Assembly: GCA_026126305.1 (NCBI GenBank)
Contig: JAHCJI010000008.1
Coordinates: 62,001-126,000, forward strand
Source of the DNA: Phycisphaeraceae bacterium
GTDB taxonomy: Bacteria; Planctomycetota; Phycisphaerae; Phycisphaerales; UBA1924
Direction: 5' to 3'
Length of the DNA stretch: 64,000 bases
Positions 43,112 to 52,721 of the stretch are shown here, piece by piece (positions within the stretch are counted from its first letter, which is position 1; every line of letters begins with the position of its first letter). Under the pieces are notes generated by a model. That model was not told the origin of the DNA, ran no database searches, and worked only from the letters and a program-made list of their open reading frames with translations. Position numbers and translations under genes: made by a program.

Positions 43112-44430
43112 CTATCGCGGCCGCCGGGTGTAGCCCTCCAGCACGCTCGCTTCGGGCAACAGGGCGTTAATCGCTTCGAGGCGTTGCTCCAGCGGCGAGT
43201 CGGCCGGATCGGCGGGATCGAAATGCCACCACGAATCGTCGAGGTCGGCATCGATCGTGGGCTCGACGTGCAGGTCCTTCGAACCAGCGCGCACGCGCAG
43301 CACGAGCCATGTCTTCGCGTCGATCCACAGTTCCAGGCCGCCCGATGGCTCGGCCAGGTGGTAGCACGATCGGCCGCGGACCATCGCGGGGCGGGCCAGC
43401 CAATCTTCGAAGTCCTGCGGGCGCAGCACCGAGCTCCACAGGCCGACGGCGTCCAGGGCCTCGGCGGGGTACAGCGACATGAAGTAGGGCCCGGCGGGTC
43501 GTCGTTGATCGCCCGTTCGCCTTCATGGTCCCACGTGCGCGTCGGGCCGCCCGCCCGCCGCAGCGTGACCGATTGCCGGCTGGATCGCCTATCGGAATCG
43601 ACGAATGCAGCCGAGGCGGTGGCGCTCTCGAAGCGCGTGCCCACCCCGCGCCGAAAGCCGCTGACGACCATCGTGTACTCAGGCCCGGCGGAGGGTTCGA
43701 TGCGTGACATGTCCTCGACCTCAACGCCGATGTCCGTGTAGGTGGCCGCCGTCTGGTAGGCCAGGCGAGAACGCGCGAGCACGAGCATGCCCAGATTTTC
43801 GGGCGAGAGCCCCTTGGGGTTCTCATTGGTCGCCCATGCCAGCATCTCGCAGGCCACGGAGCGGAACTCGCCCTCCTGTGCCGAGCGCAGCCATGCCGCG
43901 GCGCGGCGGCCCATTAGCCACCGCTCCAGCGCGTTCAGCCCGCCGTGCCGCCACGATCCCTCGGCGTGCTCGACGGGCCCCCAGCGTGTGTACAGCTCCT
44001 GCTTGTACGGGCCCGTGCGAGAACTGCTCAGCACGGAGCCGTGGCTGCTGAACGGGATGGTGTTCGACCACGCCTCGGTCCGCGGCAGGAACGCGATGAG
44101 CACCGCGTCGGGCGCGACGCGCCACCAGCCGTGCACGCGGGCCACGTGCCACGAGCGGCTGGCCACCGCGCCAACGAGCACAACGCACGCGAGCATCGCC
44201 CACCGCCACCGCCGGCGGGTGCGACCAAGCGCCCGGGCCTTGGCGATCCGCCGCCCGCACTCGGGGCAGGTCACGCGGCCGTCCTCGGCCCGGGCGGCGC
44301 TCAGGTCGTACCAGCACCCGGGGCACCGCTTGCGGCCCCGGGCACGGTCTCCCACCAGGGCCCACGCGAGCAGCCCCACGCCCGCGACGCCCAACGCCCA
44401 CGCCATCGCCAGGAAGATCCACGGCGTCAT
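43112..44430 (-). pseudogene. Frameshifted zinc-ribbon membrane protein gene
   Basis: From the ATG at 44430 the protein starts with a membrane helix (MTPWIFLAMAWALGVAGVGL). A zinc ribbon CPGCWYDLSAARAEDGRVTCPECGRRI, with two CxxC pairs, and a second helix (WAMLACVVLVGAVASRSWHV) follow. The frame is sound until AINDDPPGP near base 43490. There the sense continues one frame over as YFMSLYPAEALDAVGLW to the stop at 43112. A single missing C in the CCC at 43487-43489 restores one frame of about 440 residues. This may be a true mutation or a sequencing error in a homopolymer. The zinc-ribbon-plus-helix pattern is common in planctomycete orphans; role unknown. Confidence 0.7.
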
Positions 44431-44677
44431 GGCAAGAGTGTACCGCGTGGGCGAGGAGGGGATCGTGTCGATGGGGTGCGAGGATCGCGGCGAGGTGGTA
44501 GGCCGGCGCGACCGCGTGCGGGCGCGGCGGAGGCGGGCTTTGGGTGCGGCCAGTGCGGGGCGTTCTCGGCCGCGCGTGGCTTGGACTCGTCCGGTGGTGT
44601 GCAGGGGAAGGGGGCGGCGTAAGGGTCGGGGGCTCGGATCACAAGGGCGCTGGGTGGGAAGCGGGATCGTGGACAGA

Positions 44678-45352
44678 ATGGAAGGGGAGCCCCCGAATTC
44701 TTGGCAACTGGTTGCCATCTACGATGTGCTCGTGCCTGGCGTGTTCGAGTCCATTGCGGTGTGGCTGCTCGATCTACCGGTCGATCGGAAGATCTGGGTG
44801 CTCGTGGCCGAGTGGATCCAGATGGCCCCGCTCTTGGCCGCCGCCTCGCTCGCCGCGTCGATGCACCGCTGGATGGACCCGAGGGACCGTGTGAAGTGGT
44901 GGCGCAAGCTCCCCGTCGAACCCTACCGCGAGGTGCTGCTGTGCAGCCGGCGGCGGGCGATCGCGGCCTCGCTGGCGGTGCTCGCGTGGAGCCTGCCAAT
45001 CGTGCCGATGCTCGCTGTCGAGCGGGCCGCATGGACGGCACCGAGGGCCATCGCTGCATACGAGCGCTCGGTCGAGGCGGGGGCATCGTTCGGCCACGCC
45101 AGCGACCGCTGGGATGAGATCGCCGCCAACCCGGATCGAGCGTATCGACGCCCGGCGAGCGAGACCTCCCGCAGCCGCGTGTTCTCATGGTGGATGCTGG
45201 GCGCCAGCGCCGTGGGGGCGATCGCGTTCCAGGTGTTCCTGTGGATTGGCTACGCGGCGTACACGCCCGGCGCGGCTGCTGCGCAGGCCCACGCCGCGCC
45301 CACGAGCGGCAACTCGCGTCGTCACCCAGGACGCCCAGGACCCCAAGCTTGA
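44678..45352 (+). CDS. Unknown membrane protein, 224 aa
   Basis: The ATG at 44678 (MEGEPPNSWQLVAIYDVLVP) is the best start; the frame to 43787 is antisense shadow of the neighbouring gene. Three to four hydrophobic segments are visible: about 12-32 (VAIYDVLVPGVFESIAVWLL), 38-58, a third at about 95-112 (AIAASLAVLAWSLPIVPML) and a last at 175-198 (WWMLGASAVGAIAFQVFLW). Between the last two lies a charged loop. No family is recognised, and the C-terminal 25 residues are low complexity. Neighbours are orphans on the opposite strand. Confidence 0.55.
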   Translation: MEGEPPNSWQLVAIYDVLVPGVFESIAVWLLDLPVDRKIWVLVAEWIQMAPLLAAASLAASMHRWMDPRDRVKWWRKLPVEPYREVLLCSRRRAIAASLAVLAWSLPIVPMLAVERAAWTAPRAIAAYERSVEAGASFGHASDRWDEIAANPDRAYRRPASETSRSRVFSWWMLGASAVGAIAFQVFLWIGYAAYTPGAAAAQAHAAPTSGNSRRHPGRPGPQA

Positions 45353-45529
45353 CATGCACCCGCGTCCGGAAGCCGTGACGGATCTTCAACACTGCGATCG
45401 CGGCTTCGGACGGCCCCTTCGGGCCCCTCGGGGACGACGCGGCCGTCCATGGCGGCACGCCCCGCGTTGCGTCCCACCGCCCGTTCCGGCGCTCTTGGGT
45501 CTGGTGGGCGGCCCCTTGCCCCACCTGCC

Positions 45530-46906
45530 TTACCGTCGCCCCCCCACTCCCACCGTGTTCTTGTACACCTTCCCGTCTTTCATGATGACCACGAAGTTGC
45601 GGTCCGGGTCGGCGATGAGGTCGAGGTCTTCCAGCGGGTCGCCCTCGACCAGGATCAGGTCGGCCAGGGCACCCTCTTGCACGACGCCCAGGCGGCCGGG
45701 GTAGGGGTTGCGCGGGCCGCTCATGGCCAGCAGTTCGGCGTTGCGGCTGGTGGCCATGCGCAGCACCTGGGCGGGGGTGTGCCAACGGGCGAGCTTGGCC
45801 AGTTGCGCGCCCTGGCGCGTGGCGTTGGCGGGCGAGAACAGCGTGTCGGTGCCGAAGGCGACCTTCACGCCCAGCTCCCGCGCCAGCCGGTAGGCGCGGT
45901 CGGTGCCTTGGGAGACTTCGATCTGCTTGAGCCGCTGCGGCGAGCCCTCGGGCTTGGGGTTGGCGTCTTGATCATCGAGGAATGGCTGGAGGCACAGCCA
46001 CACGCCGCGCTCGGCCACGAGCCGCATGGTGTCCTCGTCGAGCAGTTGCCCGTGCTCGATGCAGCGCACGCCGGCCTCGATGGCCTGGCGGACGGCGTGG
46101 GGCGTGTAGGCGTGGACGGTGACGTAGGTGCCCCAGTGGCTTGCCGCCTCGACGGCGGCGCGCATCTCGTCGAGGGTGTACTGGGTGACGTCCAGCGGGT
46201 CGTAGTCGGAACTGACGCCCCCGCCGGCCATGAGCTTGATCTGCGTCGCCCCGCGCATGAGGTTCTCGCGCACGGCCCGCAGCACCTGGTCTCGGCCGTC
46301 GGCGATGGCGACCATGCCCACGCGCTCGGCATAAGTCAGCGGTGCGCCTGGCTCTCGGGGCAGCTCGGTGCGGGCTCGGAAGTCGCCGTGGCCCGAGGTC
46401 TGGCTGACCATCGCGCCGCTGGGGTAGATGCGCGGGCCGGGGTAGAGCCCCTGGTCGATGGCACGCTTGAGGGCGAAGGTGGCCCCGCCCGCGTCGCGCA
46501 CGGTCGTGAAGCCGCGCATCAGGTGCCCCTCGGCCGACCGCGCCGCCACGAGCGTGAGGTACTCGCTGTCCGAGCGCATCGCCGCCAGCATGCTCACGCC
46601 CTCGAACATGAGGTGCGTGTGGGCGTCGATGAGCCCGGGCATGAGCGTGCGACCATCGCCGGCGATGACCGTGTCGCCCGGCTGCGGCTCGATGGGCGTC
46701 GCCGAGATCCGCTCGATGGTGTTGCCGCGCACCAGTACGTGCCGTGGCGGGCTGAGCGAGTCGCCCAGCCCGTCGAAGACGCGCACGTTCTCGAAGAGCG
46801 TGGCTGGGGCGGGCTGGGCCGCGGGATCGTTGCCCATTTGGGCCCGCGCGCCGGTGACAATCAGCAGCAGCGCGATCAAGACGCATCGGAACATAGCACG
46901 GTGCAT
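45530..46906 (-). CDS. Exported amidohydrolase
   Basis: A protein of 458 residues from the ATG at 46906, with a GGAGGGAG site and a signal peptide (MHRAMFRCVLIALLLIVTG). Amidohydrolase-superfamily TIM barrel: metal-binding DAHTHLMFEG, the carboxylated Lys in QIKLMAGGGVSSD, VHAYTP and EHGQLLDED histidines, and the metal Asp in FGTDTLF. The flanking small beta-sandwich closes with ALADLILVEGDPLEDLDL and VIMKDGKVYKNT. It belongs to the imidazolonepropionase-like/prolidase branch of exported enzymes; substrate not predictable. The open frame continues 243 bases upstream into the gap after hisD, probably by chance. Confidence 0.88.
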   Translation of the reverse strand: MHRAMFRCVLIALLLIVTGARAQMGNDPAAQPAPATLFENVRVFDGLGDSLSPPRHVLVRGNTIERISATPIEPQPGDTVIAGDGRTLMPGLIDAHTHLMFEGVSMLAAMRSDSEYLTLVAARSAEGHLMRGFTTVRDAGGATFALKRAIDQGLYPGPRIYPSGAMVSQTSGHGDFRARTELPREPGAPLTYAERVGMVAIADGRDQVLRAVRENLMRGATQIKLMAGGGVSSDYDPLDVTQYTLDEMRAAVEAASHWGTYVTVHAYTPHAVRQAIEAGVRCIEHGQLLDEDTMRLVAERGVWLCLQPFLDDQDANPKPEGSPQRLKQIEVSQGTDRAYRLARELGVKVAFGTDTLFSPANATRQGAQLAKLARWHTPAQVLRMATSRNAELLAMSGPRNPYPGRLGVVQEGALADLILVEGDPLEDLDLIADPDRNFVVIMKDGKVYKNTVGVGGRR

Positions 46907-47168
46907 GGCGGACTCCCTCCTCGACGGGCGTCGCACCCGTCGGTCACGCAAGCGTAGGGTTTGATCCGGAGCGTGCCGCCTCGCTGACGCCGCCCGCGAT
47001 ACCAGCGTTCCATCGGGCGTGTGCCGTCGGCCGGCGAAGCCCTCGCGCGCGGTGCGCAGGCCCAGTTCGTGCCAGCGACCGAGCCCGCGGGCCCCGGGCT
47101 TGCCATAGAACACCAACAATACGAACGATTCGCCGCTGACCTTAGCCACGGCGTCGATGCGGCGCGCG

Positions 47169-48449
47169 CTAAGGCCCAGCCGCTTGCGAGCCCCGCAGCA
47201 GCGCCGCCCGTCGGTGGCCGTCCAGGCCCTCGATCTCGGCTAGCGCCATCGCGTCGTCGCGCACTGCGGCGGGTTCTTCCATGGGCAACTCGTCCATTCG
47301 CAACCACGTCCGCGCGCGAAGGAACGTGAACACCGAGAGCCCGGCCCCGCAGCGCGCCCCGCCGCCGGTTGGCAGCGTGTGGTTGGGGCCCGCACCATAG
47401 TCGCCGTAGACCTCGGCGCTGCCGGGCCCGATGAACACCGCCCCGGCGTGGCGCAGTTGCGCCGCGATGGCGTCGGCGTCGCGCGTCATCACCTCCACGT
47501 GCTCGGCGGCGATCGCGTCGGCCACGCGCAGGGCCGCGTCGATCGACCCGACGACGCACGCGAAGCCGTTGGCGATGACGCGCGCGGCCACGTCGTGGGT
47601 GTCCAGCTCGGGCAACTGCACGGCTAGCAGGGCGTCCACCGCGTCGGCCAGCGCGGCGCGCGTCGTCACGAGCATGGCCGAGGCGCGGGGATCGTGCTCG
47701 GCCTGCGCGAGCAGGTCGGCGGCGATCAGGTCGGCCGGGGCGGTCTCGTCGGCGATCACCAGCAACTCGCTGGGCCCGGCGAGCATGTCGAGCCCCACGT
47801 GCGGGGAGACCAGGTGCTTGGCGGCGGTAACCCAGGCGTTGCCCGGTCCGGCGATCATATCAACCGGTTCGAAACGCTCGAATCCATACGCCAGTGCCGC
47901 GATGGCGTGCGCGCCGCCGACAGCAAGGAACTCGTCGGCTCCGGCGATCGCCGCGGCGGCGAGCATGATTGTTGACGCACCCGGCGAGGCGACCACCACG
48001 CGATCGCACCCGGCGACGCGCGCGGGGATGGTGCCCATGAGCACCGAGGAGGGCAGCGGGTGCAGCCCCGCCGGCGCGTAGCAACCCGCTGCGACGATGG
48101 GCACGAGCGTGTGGCCGGCGCGGCCACCTTCGATTGCCACGTCCATGTTTCGGATCGAGTTACGCTGGTCTCGAGCGAAGGACTCGATGCGCCGCGCCGT
48201 GCGCTCGAGCACGCCACAGGTTCTCGCGTCCAGTAGCCGCAACGCCCCGTCCATGGCCTTGCGTCCGAGCACCAACGGCTCGGCAGCAGAGCGCTCGCCG
48301 AAGCGTTCGGCCTGCTCGCGCACCGCCGCCTCGCCGCGCTCGCGCACGGACGCGACGATCCTGGCGGCATCCGCCACCGCGTCGGCGTCGATCGGGTCCC
48401 GTCGGCCACGCCGCATCGCCTCGTCCTGATCGATCCGTCGCAGCATCAT
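47169..48449 (-). CDS. hisD: Histidinol dehydrogenase
   Basis: Oxidises L-histidinol to L-histidine in two NAD-dependent steps, the last reactions of the pathway; 426 residues. Motifs in order: VAAGCYAPAGLHPLPSSVLM, VDMIAGPGNAWVTAAKHLV, GLDMLAGPSELLVIAD, LLAQAEHDPRASAMLVT (zinc-binding Gln/His) and YGDYGAGPNHTLPTGGGAR. It is the last gene of the his operon; its ATG overlaps the stop of hisA-IE by 4 bases. No clear terminator was found in the 262 bases after it. Confidence 0.96.
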   Translation of the reverse strand: MMLRRIDQDEAMRRGRRDPIDADAVADAARIVASVRERGEAAVREQAERFGERSAAEPLVLGRKAMDGALRLLDARTCGVLERTARRIESFARDQRNSIRNMDVAIEGGRAGHTLVPIVAAGCYAPAGLHPLPSSVLMGTIPARVAGCDRVVVASPGASTIMLAAAAIAGADEFLAVGGAHAIAALAYGFERFEPVDMIAGPGNAWVTAAKHLVSPHVGLDMLAGPSELLVIADETAPADLIAADLLAQAEHDPRASAMLVTTRAALADAVDALLAVQLPELDTHDVAARVIANGFACVVGSIDAALRVADAIAAEHVEVMTRDADAIAAQLRHAGAVFIGPGSAEVYGDYGAGPNHTLPTGGGARCGAGLSVFTFLRARTWLRMDELPMEEPAAVRDDAMALAEIEGLDGHRRAALLRGSQAAGP

Positions 48450-49729
48450 GCCTCACTCCCGATGCTGGCCTTGGCAATTCCCGGCCGTCGCGTGATGCGC
48501 AGGGCGCGCCTGTCCAGCTCGGTTTCAATGTCCTCCAGCGTCACCCCACGAGCCCGTGCGGCGACCAGCGCGAAGTACGCCACGTCCGCCGCCTCGTGGG
48601 CCGCTTCCGATTTACTCTGGACGTCGAGTAGTTCACCCACCTCTTCCAGCAGCTTGGCCTTGAGCATCGAGGGTTCAATGAGCAGCCGGGCCGTGTACGA
48701 ACCAGCTTTCGGTCTTTGGATGCGCTCGGCCACCGTCGCGTCGAGGCCCGCGAGCCCCTGCGATTTGCCGAAGCACGTGGCCGTCCCCGTGTGGCAGAAC
48801 GCGCCCCGCTGCCGCACGGTGAACCGCAGCGCGTCGCGGTCGCAATCCGACGCGATGCCCAGCAGGTCCTGCACGTTGCCGGAAGTCTCGCCCTTAGCCC
48901 ACAGCCCGCCGCGCGAGCGCGAGTAATAGACGCCTCGCCTCTGCTGGATCGACGCACGCACGGATTCGAGGTTCGAGTACACCAAGCCCAGCGCCCGCCC
49001 GCTGGGGTCGGTCACGATGGTCGGCCAGAGGCCATCGGGCCGATCGCTCGTGAGCGGCGCGCAGAATCCCTCGGCCAGGTCGAACGCGCCTGTGTAGAGC
49101 GCCATGCCCACCTGCGCATCGGCACCCAACGCATCGACCGCCGCGATGTCGGACGGAGTGCGCACGCCGCCGGCGACGGTCAGCCGCGCCGGGCCGGCCA
49201 GCTCGACCATGTGTGCGATGCGCTCGAGCTGCGCCACGTTCCAGCCGCCGAGCCCACCTTCCTGCTCGACGAACGTTACGAGGAACCCCCCGACGTGCTC
49301 GCCCAGCTCGGCGATCCGATCCTCTACGCGCCGGCCCGTCGCCCGCGTCCAGCCCTGGTCGACCACTTCCCCATCACGCGCATCGAGCGCGGCGATGACA
49401 CGCTCGCGGGGCAGCTCGCGCAAGACTTCTGGCCTCGCTGCCGTGCCCAGGATCACCGTGCGAGCACCAGCGTCCAACAGTTCGATCGCCGACTTGACAT
49501 TGCGGATGCCACCACCCACGCGGCACGGCACGCGCCGTACCAGGTCGAGCACGACATCGCGATTCGAGCCGGTGCCTATCGCCGCGTCCAGGTCGATGAC
49601 CGCGACTTCCCCCACCAGGCCGAACCGCTCGGCGATTGGTGCCGGGTCGCCCGCGTCGAGGGCCAGCTCGCGGCCACCAATCAGTTGCACGGCGTTTCCA
49701 CCACGAAGATCGACCGACGGAACCATCAT
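48446..49729 (-). CDS. hisA: HisA-HisI-HisE fusion (isomerase, cyclohydrolase, pyrophosphohydrolase)
   Basis: A single polypeptide of 427 residues carrying three steps. Residues 1 to about 230 are the HisA TIM barrel (VPSVDLRGGNAVQLIGG with catalytic Asp7, RVGGGIRNVKSAIELL, AALDARDGEVVDQGW, LTVAGGVRTPSDI). Residues about 240-330 are HisI, with GGLWAKGETSGNVQ, SDCDRDALRFTVRQ and GAFCHTGTATCF (metal-binding Asp and Cys motifs). The remainder is HisE, with KAKLLEEVGELLDVQ and HEAADVAYFALVAARARGV. HisI-HisE fusions are common, but a preceding HisA is not. The ATG overlaps the hisF stop, and the stop overlaps hisD. The open frame upstream of 49729 is shadow. Confidence 0.93.
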   Translation of the reverse strand: MMVPSVDLRGGNAVQLIGGRELALDAGDPAPIAERFGLVGEVAVIDLDAAIGTGSNRDVVLDLVRRVPCRVGGGIRNVKSAIELLDAGARTVILGTAARPEVLRELPRERVIAALDARDGEVVDQGWTRATGRRVEDRIAELGEHVGGFLVTFVEQEGGLGGWNVAQLERIAHMVELAGPARLTVAGGVRTPSDIAAVDALGADAQVGMALYTGAFDLAEGFCAPLTSDRPDGLWPTIVTDPSGRALGLVYSNLESVRASIQQRRGVYYSRSRGGLWAKGETSGNVQDLLGIASDCDRDALRFTVRQRGAFCHTGTATCFGKSQGLAGLDATVAERIQRPKAGSYTARLLIEPSMLKAKLLEEVGELLDVQSKSEAAHEAADVAYFALVAARARGVTLEDIETELDRRALRITRRPGIAKASIGSEA

Positions 49730-50493
49730 CGCGCCACCTCCATCATGCGCATCGGCACGCCCGCGGCGGCCAATTCGTACTTGAGTTCGCCCACGCTCGT
49801 CACGCCGTCGTGGAAGATCGACGCCGCCAGCACCGCGTCGGCACCGGCGTCGAAACCCTCGACCATGTGCGCCGCCATGGATGCCCCGCCCGAGGCGATG
49901 ATCGAGACGCTCACCTCGCTCGCGACCACTCGGATCAGACCCAGGTCGTAGCCGTTTCCGCGCCCGTCCTGGTCGATGCTGGTCAGCAGGATCTCGCCCG
50001 CCCCTGCCGCGACGGCTCGACGCGCCCACTCGACAGCGTCGATGCCGGTTCGATTCGTACCCGACCTCGTCATAACCTCCCACACGTCACCGCGCCGTGC
50101 CGCGTCGATCGCCAGCACCACGCATTGTGCACCCATGCGCTCGGATATCTCGGTGAGCAACCGGGGTCGCTGCACCGCCGCGGAGTTCACGCCCACCTTG
50201 TCGGCGCCGGCCTCGAGCAACGCCTGGGCGTGCGCCACGTTCCGCACTCCGCCGCCCACCGTCATCGGGATCGAGATCGCCCGCCTGATCGCCTTGACCG
50301 TGTGCAGCGCTACCTCGCGCCCCTCGGACGTGGCCGATACATCGAGCACGACGAGTTCGTCGGCGCCCTGGGCTTCATAAAGCGACGCCCGCTCGACCGG
50401 GTCGCCCGAGTCGCGCAGGTTGGCGAAGCTGGTCCCCTTAACGATGCGCCCGTCGCGGATGTCCAGGCACGGGATGACGCGTTTGGTCAGCAC
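49726..50493 (-). CDS. hisF: Imidazole glycerol phosphate synthase, cyclase subunit
   Basis: Cyclase half of the HisH-HisF glutamine amidotransferase, turning PRFAR and ammonia into IGP and AICAR; 255 residues. The GTG at 50493 (reading MLTKRVIPCLDIRDGRIVKG) matches the family N-terminus exactly. Other motifs are VVLDVSATSEGR, MTVGGGVRN, ADKVGVNSAA, EILLTSIDQDGRGNGYD with catalytic Asp, and SIIASGGA. It overlaps hisH by 7 bases and hisA by 4, as expected for subunits needed in fixed ratio. Confidence 0.96.
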   Translation of the reverse strand: MLTKRVIPCLDIRDGRIVKGTSFANLRDSGDPVERASLYEAQGADELVVLDVSATSEGREVALHTVKAIRRAISIPMTVGGGVRNVAHAQALLEAGADKVGVNSAAVQRPRLLTEISERMGAQCVVLAIDAARRGDVWEVMTRSGTNRTGIDAVEWARRAVAAGAGEILLTSIDQDGRGNGYDLGLIRVVASEVSVSIIASGGASMAAHMVEGFDAGADAVLAASIFHDGVTSVGELKYELAAAGVPMRMMEVAR

Positions 50494-51086
50494 GCCACCA
50501 CCCCCGCGCGAATCCAACGCTTCAGCAGATCTAATCCCCACGGCCCGGACAGCTCCGGATGGAACTGGCAGGCGACCACCGGTCCGCGTTGCATCGCGCC
50601 CACAAACGGCGATTCCAAGTTTGACATCGCGCACGCCCAACCTGCCGGTCGCTCGCGCACGCCAAACGAGTTGGCGTAGTACGCGAAGCCCTCGTCGATC
50701 ACCCCGCGCTCGGCCTCGGGAACGACACGGTTCCAACCGAACCTGGGCCTGGCTGGCCGTGACAACAACTCGACTCTCGCCTCGACTACGCCGAGCCCAT
50801 CGACGCCCGGCGACTCTTCCGACGACGCGCACAGCAACTGCATGCCCAGACAGATCGCCAGCGTCGGCCTGCCCGCTTCGATCCGAGCCCGGAGCGCGTC
50901 GACAAGCCCTGCTTCTCGCAGCGACTCCATGCCAGCGCCGAACGTACCGACGCCGGGAAGCACGAGATTCGCGGCACGCTCCACGGCTTCACCGGTCTCC
51001 GCCTTCGATACGCTTGCACCACATCGCTCGAAAGCGGCCGCGACCGAAGCCGTGTTCGCCACTCCCGTTTGCACGATCGATACCAT
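50487..51086 (-). CDS. hisH: Imidazole glycerol phosphate synthase, glutaminase subunit
   Basis: Class I glutamine amidotransferase of 199 residues that supplies ammonia to HisF. The ATG at 51086 (MVSIVQTGVAN) overlaps the hisB stop. The oxyanion strand LVLPGVGTFGAGM, the nucleophile elbow LAICLGMQLLC with catalytic Cys, and the CQFHPELSG His-Glu pair complete the triad. Length and order within the operon are standard. Confidence 0.96.
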   Translation of the reverse strand: MVSIVQTGVANTASVAAAFERCGASVSKAETGEAVERAANLVLPGVGTFGAGMESLREAGLVDALRARIEAGRPTLAICLGMQLLCASSEESPGVDGLGVVEARVELLSRPARPRFGWNRVVPEAERGVIDEGFAYYANSFGVRERPAGWACAMSNLESPFVGAMQRGPVVACQFHPELSGPWGLDLLKRWIRAGVVAC

Positions 51087-51676
51087 CACATAACTCCCTT
51101 CGTCGAGGGCACGCCCGCCAGCCCGGGATCGAACGCGACGGCGGTACGCAGCGCGATCGCAAACGCCTTGAACGCCGCCTCGGCCCTGTGGTGGTCGTTC
51201 TCCCCGCGCAGCACATCGACGTGCAAGGCGCATCGGGCCGTCATGGCGAACGACACGAACCAATGCGTCAGATTCTCGCACGCCACGCCGCCGAGTACCT
51301 CACGCTTCAATCCAAGATCGATTGTTGCTGAGGGGCGACCCGAGAAGTCAACGACCGCCCTCGCTAACGCTTCGTCGAGCGGCGCGTAGGCGTGCGCGAA
51401 GCGAACGATGCCCACTCGATCGTCCAAGGCACCATCGACGAGCTGGCCGAACACCAGGGCCACGTCCTCGACCGTATGGTGGTCGTCGTTGATCAGGTCG
51501 CCCGCGCACTTGAGGTCGAGGTCGATCCTGCCGTGCAACGCGACTGCTCCCAGCATGTGGTCGAGAAAGCCGATGCCGGATTCGATGTTGCCGGTGCCGG
51601 CTCCGTCGAGATCTAGCGACGCATCGATGCTAGTTTCCCGCGTCTGACGCCTGGCCGTTGCTCTCCGCTCACCCAT
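51086..51676 (-). CDS. hisB: Imidazoleglycerol-phosphate dehydratase
   Basis: Dehydrates IGP to imidazole-acetol phosphate; 196 residues, dehydratase domain only. The two manganese motifs are INDDHHTVEDVALVFG and ENDHHRAEAAFKAF; GIGFLDHMLGAVALHG opens the first half. The bifunctional enterobacterial form with an N-terminal phosphatase is not present, so histidinol-phosphate phosphatase must be encoded elsewhere. It overlaps hisC by 8 bases and hisH by 1 base. Confidence 0.96.
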   Translation of the reverse strand: MGERRATARRQTRETSIDASLDLDGAGTGNIESGIGFLDHMLGAVALHGRIDLDLKCAGDLINDDHHTVEDVALVFGQLVDGALDDRVGIVRFAHAYAPLDEALARAVVDFSGRPSATIDLGLKREVLGGVACENLTHWFVSFAMTARCALHVDVLRGENDHHRAEAAFKAFAIALRTAVAFDPGLAGVPSTKGVM

Positions 51677-52721
51677 TGCAAACCCCTTCCACTGCGTCCA
51701 TCAGCCGCGCGAACTCCCGGTCGTCGCCGGGTAGCGTGATCCGTGACCATAACGCCAATTCACCAGCAAACGCACGCACGATAATGCCAAGATCTGCAAG
51801 TCGATTGGCATCCACACGCATCAGCACAAAATTCGCCTGCGAACGTATCGCCTCTACTCCCCTGCCCCGAACCGACGCGACTAGTTTCTCGCGCTCGTAG
51901 CGAACACGCGATAGATAATCCGTATCCATTCGACGCTCGAGCGCCATACCTGCCAATGCCAGCCCTGGCGCCGACACCGGGTACGGCCCACCAACCGTCC
52001 GCAACCAACCCGCCACTTCCTCGCTCGCCACCGCGTATCCCACGCGCATTCCCGCCAGGCCGAACGCCTTGGAGAACGTCCGCGCCATCACCACGTTGTC
52101 CATACCCAGCAACGCCGGCGTGGGATCGGCATCGGCGAATTCCACGTAGGCCAGATCGACCAGCACCAGCGCGCCCACCTCGAACGCGGCACGAGCGATC
52201 CGCTCCATGTCGCATACATCGATGACCGCTCCGGTCGGGTTGTTGGGCGACACCAGCGCCACCAGGCCGGTGTCTGCACCGATGCTCGCCGAGAACTGCG
52301 CGAGAGGGAACTGGCCTCCCATCCAAGGCACGCCCAGAACCGACGCCCCCGCGAGCCGGGCCCCGCGCTCGATCATGACGAACGTCGGCGTGTGCAGGAC
52401 CAGCGATCGCCCCGGCTCAAGCATCACCCGGCACACACGATCGATCGCGTCGTCGCCTCCGGCCGTCACCACCACCCGTTCCGCTGCTATGCCTAGACAA
52501 GCAGCGATCCTTCGCTCTAATGCGTTCGCGTCCGGATACCGACGCACGGCCTGGGCATCCAGCGATCGCAGGCAGTCCAGCCACGTCTCGGGCGTACTGG
52601 GGCCCTCGTTCGCGTCCAGACGCAGCCCGCCATCGCCATACGCCCGGCCCGCGCGGTATGGTTTGAGTCCAGTCAGACGAGCCGCGGGGCGAAGTACCAT
52701 GTTGTTCGCCGACGCACTCAT
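51669..52721 (-). CDS. hisC: Histidinol-phosphate aminotransferase
   Basis: PLP-dependent class II aminotransferase of 350 residues, converting imidazole-acetol phosphate and glutamate to histidinol phosphate. The N-terminal DANEGPSTP region, VVTAGGDDAIDRVCRV, VSPNNPTGAVID (substrate and PLP Asn), LVDLAYVEFAD and the PLP-lysine segment ARTFSKAFGLAGMRVGYA are present. Its ATG overlaps the hisG stop by 4 bases. An identical enzyme type could serve LysW-linked or aromatic pathways, but the operon fixes its role. Confidence 0.94.
   Translation of the reverse strand: MSASANNMVLRPAARLTGLKPYRAGRAYGDGGLRLDANEGPSTPETWLDCLRSLDAQAVRRYPDANALERRIAACLGIAAERVVVTAGGDDAIDRVCRVMLEPGRSLVLHTPTFVMIERGARLAGASVLGVPWMGGQFPLAQFSASIGADTGLVALVSPNNPTGAVIDVCDMERIARAAFEVGALVLVDLAYVEFADADPTPALLGMDNVVMARTFSKAFGLAGMRVGYAVASEEVAGWLRTVGGPYPVSAPGLALAGMALERRMDTDYLSRVRYEREKLVASVRGRGVEAIRSQANFVLMRVDANRLADLGIIVRAFAGELALWSRITLPGDDREFARLMDAVEGVCNG

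Noticed and set aside
46907..47149. In-frame N-terminal extension of the amidohydrolase
   Set aside because: It would bury a good signal peptide and bypass the GGAGGGAG site; it lies in the gap after hisD.
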